From Methanosphaera sp. (GTDB taxonomy: Archaea; Methanobacteriota; Methanobacteria; Methanobacteriales; Methanobacteriaceae), in assembly GCF_022768985.1 (NCBI RefSeq), contig NZ_JALEKL010000009.1:62001-126000 (forward strand): 64,000 nt of DNA. The letters are read 5' to 3'. How positions within the stretch are numbered: the first letter of the stretch is position 1; every line of letters starts with the position of its first letter. Below the pieces are notes generated by a model. The model saw nothing but the letters and a program-made list of their open reading frames with translations. It was not told the origin of the DNA and did not search any database. A program made the translations under genes and the position numbers. This document shows positions 55,001 through 60,720 of the stretch, piece after piece.

Positions 55001-57675
55001 TAAGTAAAAGTTCAATCTTTAACTTATCAGAATCACTTAATAAATCCATGTATCAATACTTCAACTTCACATTACATAACCTTACATTTGATGAATACCT
55101 AGATAAAATGTATACATATGTAACAAGTCAAGAAGCATTTGAAGCATGGCTACAAACATTACATGAAAAACTTGAAAGTTTAAGTGGAGATACAATAACA
55201 TATGGTGTACATACACTTGGATATGTATGGAATGATACAGAAATGGTTCAAGGTATAAAAACCATTGCATCTTCAAGAACAGAAATACTACAACATATCA
55301 TGGAACTCTACTATCAAATAGATGGAGATTACTATAAAAAGATTAAATCAACAAGCTTCCTTGAACAACAAAAAAACATAGAAGCAACACTTGAAAATAT
55401 AGTAACACGTCTTGTAAAAGATACATCACTTGCTATGGTAAATACTATTGCAGGAGAAGTAAACCAGAAACAAGGCAGTCCATTTTATGAAGATCTTCTT
55501 CAAATTAAAGGATTAATTGAAGGAGTACGAGATAACATGGAATGGAATTCCATACTTGGAGCATTAAGTGGTGGATATGTACAACCTGGTCTATCTGGTG
55601 ATCCAGCATTATCAGATGTAATTCCTACTGGTAGAGCAATGTATTCAAGTGATACATCAAAAATGCCAAGTAAGGCTGCATGGTCAACAGCAGTAAAAAC
55701 TGTTGATGAAACATTAATTAAATACATGAGAGACTTAGGTGAAGACACATATCCTGAACTTGTTGCAGAAGTAATATGGGGTACAGAAGTACTTCGTACA
55801 GAAGGTGTAAGTATTGCTCAATTCCTATACCTACTTGGAGTAAAACCTGTATGGGATCAAAGTGGAAAAGTAACAGGAATTGAAGTAATGCCACTAGATG
55901 AGCTTACACTCACAGTTGATGGTACAGTATATCAACGTCCAAGAATCGATGTATTTGCAACAATTGTTACAAATAACCCTCAATGGATAGGATTAATGTA
56001 TAATGCAACACAACTTGTAAGTAAGTTAAATGAAAGTGTAGATGACAACTATGTCTTAAAACATCTTGAAAAGAACAACTCCACCTATAGACTATTTGGA
56101 CTTAACGGTCCAAAACTTGAAGGTACAGGAGTATCAGATCTTCTAAACAACATTGCATCCTGGCAAAACTCCTCAGATGGAGTAAGTTATGAGGCAGCAA
56201 GTGTATATGAATCAAGAATTTCAAATGCTTGGACTGTTGATGCAAGTGGAAACATAGTTGTTAAACCTGCAGAAAAAGCAGCATTTGTATATCTACTTTC
56301 ACACGTTGATCTTGTTATACAAAACCTTGACAGTACATGGAGATATCTTGACTCAGACGATTATACTGACTGGTTTGGAGGATTACTAAATGCAGCAAAT
56401 GTACATGGAGCAGTACCAAATACAATGTTACTTGATATACGTAATAAAAATAACGTTGTAACAAACACTATTTCACAAGAGGTAAGTAAAGAAGTAATGG
56501 GTACAATTACAAACCCACAATGGTTACAAGCTATGACATCCTCAATTGGTGGATGGAACCAGCTATCACAAAACTTTGAAAACCTTATAAAATCAATCTT
56601 TACAACCCAGAAATATGCTGAAGATGAAAATGGTAAAGCTATCCATCAAACAAACAAAGGAAATAATACAGGACTTATAAGTAATGAATTATTTACCAAT
56701 GTTGTTAAAACTGTTGTATATAGTGACTACCTCGTAGCAGATGCTGACTATAAATCATATGCTATGCAATCTATGACTGGATGGGCAATGACATTAGCAA
56801 TGAATAATTATTGGAAAACAAATGACAATAAGCTAATGAAAGACTTAATCCAGAAATATGTTGATGGTGCAAATAAATATGGAGTTGCATGTTGTCACCA
56901 CACATGTGGTAACGTAAACTTGCATGAATGGATTTTAAAAACAGGTTCTCAATTTGGTGTAAAAGGTTTAGAAAGATACTCACAACAGTACTACTCAGCT
57001 ACAAAAACAGGTACAGTTCTTGGAACTGGTGACTCTGGAAATGGAGCTGGTTCAGGTTCTGGTGGAGAAGGTAACGGTACTGGTAGCAATGGCGGTACTC
57101 AAATTGGTGACTCAAGTTTCCAAGGATATGGAGATAATGGAGTATCAGATCCTAATTCTCAATATCAAGGTTCAGGATCTTCATCATCAGGAAGTAGTAG
57201 CAGTGCAGCTATAAGCCAGATGACAGGTCAATCAGGACAAAGTAGTGGAAATGATAAACCTAACTCTGGTAATAATACTGGTAATAATACCGGTAACCAA
57301 ACATCAAATGGAACAAATGGAAATAGTACAGGCCAAAATGCAACAAATGGTACCAGCAATGGTAACAACAATGCTAATGGTCAAGCAAACAATAACCAAG
57401 GAAATGCAACAGGTAATGGAGATAAAACAGCAGGTGAATCACCAGCATCAGATGAAGCAGCATCAGCAGCTGAATCATCATCTTCACAAGCATCAGCAGC
57501 TTCAGCACCTGCTGGAACTACAAGTGCAACAGCAACAGTTCTAGAAGTATCAGCTTCTGGTGGACAGAAAGCATCATCTCAGGCTGAAATTTCACTCGGT
57601 TATCTTATTGCAATCGTACTACTTGCATTAATATTCCTTACAGGATTCCTTAAAAGAAATCCTAGGGATGGATAA
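52096..57675 (+). CDS. Exported, membrane-anchored CobN/BchH-type chelatase homologue
   Basis: The 1859-residue protein has a signal peptide (MKNKKIFSLCMMIFIILICI, cleavage near VNAQE) and a Thr/Lys spacer. A carboxypeptidase-regulatory-like beta-sandwich (about 133-225; KDAKVTLYDAKGK, GNYIFSKLNPGKY) comes next. A CobN-type chelatase domain (about 230-1640) includes GTHGTLEWLPG (His 834). The segment CCHHTCGN lies at 1599-1606. A Gly/Ser/Asn-rich linker (about 1645-1830) leads to one transmembrane helix (1835-1852) and a basic tail. Cytoplasmic CobN inserts cobalt into a corrinoid ring using CobS-CobT; here the chelatase domain would face outside with no ATPase partner nearby, so a biosynthetic role is doubtful. 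Binding or trimming of external tetrapyrroles or metals is possible. AGGAG precedes the ATG. Confidence 0.85.
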   Translation: MMKNKKIFSLCMMIFIILICITAVNAQETQNNNTQTTIEQLNNTTADIPTLATDDNIDKLSLKEPTTVSKQTETKNIKQKKSSSTDKQSTTTTTTKSAKESKDNITQQDDNGNIKVPTTNKQIKTDSVKVIKTESTKYNIQGNVTCVLNKTTGKYVGGEEDGYGVKDAKVTLYDAKGKLIATTKSDEKGNYIFSKLNPGKYKVKYEYGTYLAGDEEITITNETVLMNHVFIPDIVFITSSQGLEEGQYKKIQILKSLSDRILFLESYNLDSTYDTSAHWMLDYANFILVDMYSQGLGFGVDPNLIRDSPASKNHMIAYTFGMYNDAMLLSLGWGYLGNNPHSIENTYMGSYWQAEATKNETVTRINMQNMLDYIRFLLGETDINPTLVGNGPRMPGPQWGVYYPGYTRTVPSPDAELINKWIHIDPGYNADGAGSLNWMTNYYNHWIVEHQDPVELLQNFETWYNKNVNLKGPFVVIISYYETTAEVEALIKEFEKQGKPVFCLYQYATTTPSMTELLEIAATKGLKRGISAGSSLYGWSTSYSTMNTNTTVNSYLKTNITILNALSGISKKSYESEYGPQSEWTYQVTIPEFEGIIGPIPISYIDDDGKTVIISESVKKHVQLVKGWANLKEKKNSDKKITIMVYDYPPGKANIGASYLDVFTSTHDLLVQLALQGYDLGMDIKDIPTAEELTTMMIDAGNKGGWAQGFLEKYIKENNATITKNHQLISKSEFEVMFNQLPKNLQDQMIKSWNTGLGNGSMIYNNSSILIPGFYLGNVFITSQPARGWDSVADYHSDTLAPPQQYVAFYKYLYQYFQGVKGSSTDAIISMGTHGTLEWLPGRNLGLQSSDWTFQLTEVPIIYPYIVSNPGEGMTAKERSFAQVITHMTPVTTASTLYGEYSQLSDAISNYDNNKKIGDESNMAYYKELILNITSTNSSFPTANFLKMQENITQYKYARDMNDIMLMELSKSSIFNLSESLNKSMYQYFNFTLHNLTFDEYLDKMYTYVTSQEAFEAWLQTLHEKLESLSGDTITYGVHTLGYVWNDTEMVQGIKTIASSRTEILQHIMELYYQIDGDYYKKIKSTSFLEQQKNIEATLENIVTRLVKDTSLAMVNTIAGEVNQKQGSPFYEDLLQIKGLIEGVRDNMEWNSILGALSGGYVQPGLSGDPALSDVIPTGRAMYSSDTSKMPSKAAWSTAVKTVDETLIKYMRDLGEDTYPELVAEVIWGTEVLRTEGVSIAQFLYLLGVKPVWDQSGKVTGIEVMPLDELTLTVDGTVYQRPRIDVFATIVTNNPQWIGLMYNATQLVSKLNESVDDNYVLKHLEKNNSTYRLFGLNGPKLEGTGVSDLLNNIASWQNSSDGVSYEAASVYESRISNAWTVDASGNIVVKPAEKAAFVYLLSHVDLVIQNLDSTWRYLDSDDYTDWFGGLLNAANVHGAVPNTMLLDIRNKNNVVTNTISQEVSKEVMGTITNPQWLQAMTSSIGGWNQLSQNFENLIKSIFTTQKYAEDENGKAIHQTNKGNNTGLISNELFTNVVKTVVYSDYLVADADYKSYAMQSMTGWAMTLAMNNYWKTNDNKLMKDLIQKYVDGANKYGVACCHHTCGNVNLHEWILKTGSQFGVKGLERYSQQYYSATKTGTVLGTGDSGNGAGSGSGGEGNGTGSNGGTQIGDSSFQGYGDNGVSDPNSQYQGSGSSSSGSSSSAAISQMTGQSGQSSGNDKPNSGNNTGNNTGNQTSNGTNGNSTGQNATNGTSNGNNNANGQANNNQGNATGNGDKTAGESPASDEAASAAESSSSQASAASAPAGTTSATATVLEVSASGGQKASSQAEISLGYLIAIVLLALIFLTGFLKRNPRDG

Positions 57676-57737
57676 TTGAATCAAATTATAAATTACATCA
57701 TACTTTGAAAGAAAAGTTAATTTAAAAAAATAAAATC

Positions 57738-57768
57738 CCCCCATTTTTTTATTTTTTTTATTTTTTTT
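57738..57768 (+). terminator. C6 cluster plus T tracts after the CobN-like gene
   Basis: CCCCCC is followed by ATTTTTTTATTTTTTTT-type sequence about 60 bases behind the stop. It has the same C-then-T layout as behind several other genes. Confidence 0.45.
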
Positions 57769-57947
57769 AGTGTATATTGAATAGTGATTCCTAAAAATAT
57801 CTCTATAAAATAAAAAAAATGATTTCTAAAATAATGTAAATTTTTTTTAATATCCTCACCACAAAAAAAAGTAGTAGTCTAATTTTAATAATAATTTAAT
57901 AATTAATAATTTAAATAAAAAAAAAGAGGTTGAAAGAAAAGAACAAC

Positions 57948-58190
57948 TTATAGTGTTTTTTGTTGCTCTTCAATTTTCATAGTTTCATAGTATTCTTCAG
58001 CTTCAGGTTTAAGTGTGAAACTATAAGTGTTTTGTTTATGTTTTTTAACTACTTGCTCTATATCACTAGGTTCTAATTTAAAGAATTTCATATGTGTTTT
58101 AATTTTATTTAGGTGTTTGTATTCAAATTTATGATAAAGTTAACTTTCAAGTATGAATGCTTTACCACTATAGATGAATACATGAATATA
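57948..58190 (-). pseudogene. Relic of an unrecognised gene, or a 47-residue ORF
   Basis: On the minus strand one frame reads YIHVFIYSGKAFILES, then TAA, and continues without further stops through LYHKFEYKHLNKIKTHM to a stop at 57948-57950. The part after the internal ATG at 58089-58091 gives 47 residues (KFFKLEPSDIEQVVKKHKQN and onward). No ribosome-binding site precedes that ATG, and the sense sequence on both sides of the TAA looks protein-like, so a decayed gene is more likely than a functional small one. I do not recognise the family. The rest of the gap 57676-58251 holds only the terminator and AT-rich sequence. Confidence 0.3.
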
Positions 58191-58251
58191 ATTTAAATTT
58201 TATATTTTAAAAAAAAGGGGTATTGAGGTGGTGAAGTTATAATTTATATTT

Positions 58252-59202
58252 CTATAAGTTTTCTACTTTTGGATATAATCGTTGTGCATTTTCTTTGTAC
58301 CAGTTTACTGTTTGCTCCATTGCATCTTCAAATTTCCATTTTGGTTCCCATCCAAGTTTTTTTGTTTTTGATGCATCGAGTGAGTATCTTCTGTCATGTC
58401 CTAGACGATCATCTACGTGTTTTATGAGACTTTCTGGTTTGTTTAGTTTTTCAAGTATTAGTTTTGTTATTTCGAGGTTGTTTTTCTCATTTCCTCCACC
58501 AATATTGTATACTTCTCCTATTTTTCCTTTGTGTAGTACTGTGTCTACTCCTGCACAGTTGTCTTCTACATAGATCCAGTCTCGTACATTTTTTCCATCC
58601 CCATATACTGGTAGTGGTTGGTCATTTAATGCTTTTAGTATAAATAGTGGTATGAGTTTTTCTGGGAATTGTCTTGGTCCGAAGTTGTTACTGCTTCTTG
58701 TTATTATTACTGGTATGTCATATGTTTTGTAGTATGCACTTACTAGCATGTCTCCTCCTGCTTTACTTGCAGAGTATGGACTTGATGGATCTATGTTATC
58801 TGTTTCTTTAAATGATCCTTCCTGTATACTACCATATACTTCATCTGTTGATATTTGTATGTAGCGTTCTATGTCGTATTTACGTACAAGTTCTAGTAGG
58901 TTTTGTGTTCCTAGTACATCTGATTTTACAAATGATGCTGGGTCTTCTATTGATTTATCAACATGTGTTTCTGCTGCAAAGTTTACTACATAGTCTGCAT
59001 CTTTCATTGCATCTGCTGCATCTTTTTGTGATGCTATATCTCCTTTTATAAATTTAACATCTACACCATCAAGGTTTGCCATGTCTCCTGCATATGTTAA
59101 TTTATCTAGTACTGTTATTTCATAATCATCGTATTTATTTGCTATGTAGTGTACAAAATTTGATCCTATAAATCCTGCTGCACCTGTTATCATTATTTTC
59201 AA
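58252..59202 (-). CDS. rmlB: dTDP-glucose 4,6-dehydratase
   Basis: The 316-residue extended short-chain dehydrogenase begins MKIMITGAAGFIGSNFV (NAD-binding GxxGxxG) and has STDEVYGS near 120 (active-site Thr-Asp-Glu), SPYSASKAGGDML near 140 (catalytic Tyr and Lys), and RSSNNFGPRQFPEKLIPL near 170. It converts dTDP-glucose to the 4-keto-6-deoxy sugar, the second step of dTDP-rhamnose synthesis. The start is TTG at 59200-59202, with GGTGA seven bases upstream; the ATG at 59193 would be too far and would cut into the first strand. It is divergent from rmlD with a 110-base gap. Confidence 0.93.
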   Translation of the reverse strand: MKIMITGAAGFIGSNFVHYIANKYDDYEITVLDKLTYAGDMANLDGVDVKFIKGDIASQKDAADAMKDADYVVNFAAETHVDKSIEDPASFVKSDVLGTQNLLELVRKYDIERYIQISTDEVYGSIQEGSFKETDNIDPSSPYSASKAGGDMLVSAYYKTYDIPVIITRSSNNFGPRQFPEKLIPLFILKALNDQPLPVYGDGKNVRDWIYVEDNCAGVDTVLHKGKIGEVYNIGGGNEKNNLEITKLILEKLNKPESLIKHVDDRLGHDRRYSLDASKTKKLGWEPKWKFEDAMEQTVNWYKENAQRLYPKVENL

Positions 59203-59313
59203 AATAAGTCACCCTGTCTTTTTATTAGTTTATTATAGTTATTTATCTTTTAATTTATTAAAATAGATTATTATGAATATTTTTTTATATCTGAATTTAT
59301 TATATCTTTTATT

Positions 59314-60180
59314 ATGAAATTTTTTATAACAGGTGGTAGTGGTTTACTTGGTCAGAGAATTGCTACTGTTGCAGATAATAATGATGAAGTTATTTTAGCT
59401 CATAATTCTAATTGTATGGATAATAGTGTTAAATGTGATATTACAGATAAAAGTCAGGTTGCTGATGTTATTGGTGGATCTGATTGTGATGTTATTATTC
59501 ATGCTGCTGCTATGACTAATGTTGATTTGTGTGAAGATGAAGTTGACATGGCATATGATATTAATGCTAATGCAACTGGATATATTGCTCAAACTGCAGA
59601 AGATATTGGTGCTAAGGTAATTTATGTTTCTACTGATTTTGTATTTGATGGTGAGGTTGGAAATTACACAGAAGACGATAGTGTTAATCCTCTTGGTATT
59701 TATGCAAAAAGTAAGTATGAAGGTGAGGTTATGCTACAGAAGTATTCATCTAACTGGGCTATTGCAAGGGTTAGTGTACTTTATGGTTGGCATGAGCGTA
59801 ATAATTTTACTACTTGGCTTATTGATGAGTTAAGAAATCATAATAGTGTTAATATTGTTACAGATCAGATTAATTCTCCTACCTATGCTGATAATGCAGC
59901 AGAAGCTATGTTTGCTATTGCAAAAAGTGATGTTAATGGTATTTTCCATACTGCTGGTAATGATCTTATTAGTCGTTATGATTTTGCACTTAAAGTTGCA
60001 AGTGAATTTGATCTTGATGAGAGTTTAATTAATCCTATTACTTCTGATAAGTTTATTCAGAAGGCTCCAAGACCTCGTGATTCTTCTCTTAATGTTTCTA
60101 AAATTGAAGATGTTCTTGATTTTAAAATGGAGACTTGTTCTGAGTCTTTAAGACGTATGGCTGATTGTGAGAATTTATAG
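59314..60180 (+). CDS. rmlD: dTDP-4-dehydrorhamnose reductase family protein
   Basis: The 288-residue protein is a reductase of the RmlD type: MKFFITGGSGLLGQRIA at the N-terminus, HAAAMTNVDLCEDE near 65, YVSTDFVFDGEVGNY near 105, and NPLGIYAKSKYEGE (Tyr and Lys of the catalytic pair) near 127. RmlD reduces dTDP-4-keto-rhamnose to dTDP-rhamnose. A 3,5-epimerase (rmlC) is not in the window. No ribosome-binding site precedes the ATG, and a T-rich TATATC stretch lies about 27 bases upstream, so the mRNA may be leaderless. Confidence 0.87.
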   Translation: MKFFITGGSGLLGQRIATVADNNDEVILAHNSNCMDNSVKCDITDKSQVADVIGGSDCDVIIHAAAMTNVDLCEDEVDMAYDINANATGYIAQTAEDIGAKVIYVSTDFVFDGEVGNYTEDDSVNPLGIYAKSKYEGEVMLQKYSSNWAIARVSVLYGWHERNNFTTWLIDELRNHNSVNIVTDQINSPTYADNAAEAMFAIAKSDVNGIFHTAGNDLISRYDFALKVASEFDLDESLINPITSDKFIQKAPRPRDSSLNVSKIEDVLDFKMETCSESLRRMADCENL

Positions 60181-60192
60181 GTAATATTTTTT

Positions 60193-60235
60193 GTGATCAT
60201 AGTATGTAACCGAAAAGTATATATACTATGATCAC
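60193..60235 (+). promoter_or_regulatory. Perfect 13-bp inverted repeat enclosing a BRE/TATA promoter
   Basis: GTGATCATAGTAT (60193-60205) is mirrored exactly by ATACTATGATCAC (60223-60235). The 17-base spacer holds CCGAAAAGTATAT, a strong archaeal BRE plus the beginning of the TATA box, which extends into the right arm. It lies just after the rmlD stop and 87 bases before tRNA-Leu. It could be an operator over a promoter, or a hairpin ending rmlD transcription. Confidence 0.6.
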
Positions 60236-60297
60236 TAAACTTTATAATAGTTGCTATAGAGTGACATAGTAACATGCATTGGAAAATCCATCCAAAG

Positions 60298-60305
60298 TAT
60301 AAAAA
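60298..60305 (+). promoter_or_regulatory. TATA-like element immediately upstream of tRNA-Leu
   Basis: TATAAAAA, preceded by the BRE-like TCCAAAG, lies 17-24 bases before the tRNA. It is slightly close for a start at the tRNA 5' end. The promoter inside the inverted repeat at 60193-60235 is an alternative that would give a leader of about 75 bases. Confidence 0.4.
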
Positions 60306-60321
60306 CTAATTTTTTATATAT

Positions 60322-60405
60322 GCGGGGGTGGTCGAGCGGTCAAAGGCGATAGGTTGAGGGCCTATTGAGGTAGTCTCTTCGCGGGTTCGATTCCCGTCTC
60401 CCGCA
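60322..60405 (+). tRNA. tRNA-Leu (anticodon GAG)
   Basis: The 84-base cloverleaf has the acceptor pair GCGGGGG/CTCCCGC (one G-T pair) and discriminator A. The anticodon stem is ATAGG/CCTAT around loop TTGAGGG, with anticodon GAG at 60356-60358. A class II variable arm (GAG...CTC) and a T arm with GGTTCGATTCC-type loop follow. It reads CUC and CUU leucine codons. CCA is not encoded. No intron is present. Confidence 0.95.
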
Positions 60406-60720
60406 CTTTACAATTTAAAAACTAATTTTAACAAATTTTTATTTTAATATTTATTTTCTCTAAAACTTTTAACAAACTTAATCTAAATTTTTTAACAATA
60501 ACTAATTCTATAAAAAAAATATTTTTTCTTACTAATTTAAGATAACAATCTAAAATAATATAGTTTAATTGAAAAAATACAACAAATAAACTAAATATTT
60601 CTAAATTTCTATAATAAATACACTTTTATTAATAAAATCTATAATATTGTTAAAAGATAATATAATAACATCAAATTAAGAAAGTAAGAATTTAGATAAA
60701 ACTGTTAAAGGTGAACTTAA
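60406..60720 (+). other. Intergenic region between tRNA-Leu and an adhesin-like gene
   Basis: No coding frame is visible in this AT-rich stretch. CTATAATATTGTTAA at 60639-60653 resembles the element upstream of the other adhesin-like genes and is about 80 bases from the start codon. AAAGGTGA at about 60707-60714 is the ribosome-binding site of the following gene. Confidence 0.45.

Noticed and set aside
52096-57675. Annotation as a functional cobaltochelatase for cobamide synthesis
   Set aside because: The protein is exported and membrane-anchored, no CobS/CobT or ChlI/ChlD partner is in the window, and methanogens insert cobalt early with a small CbiX-type enzyme.
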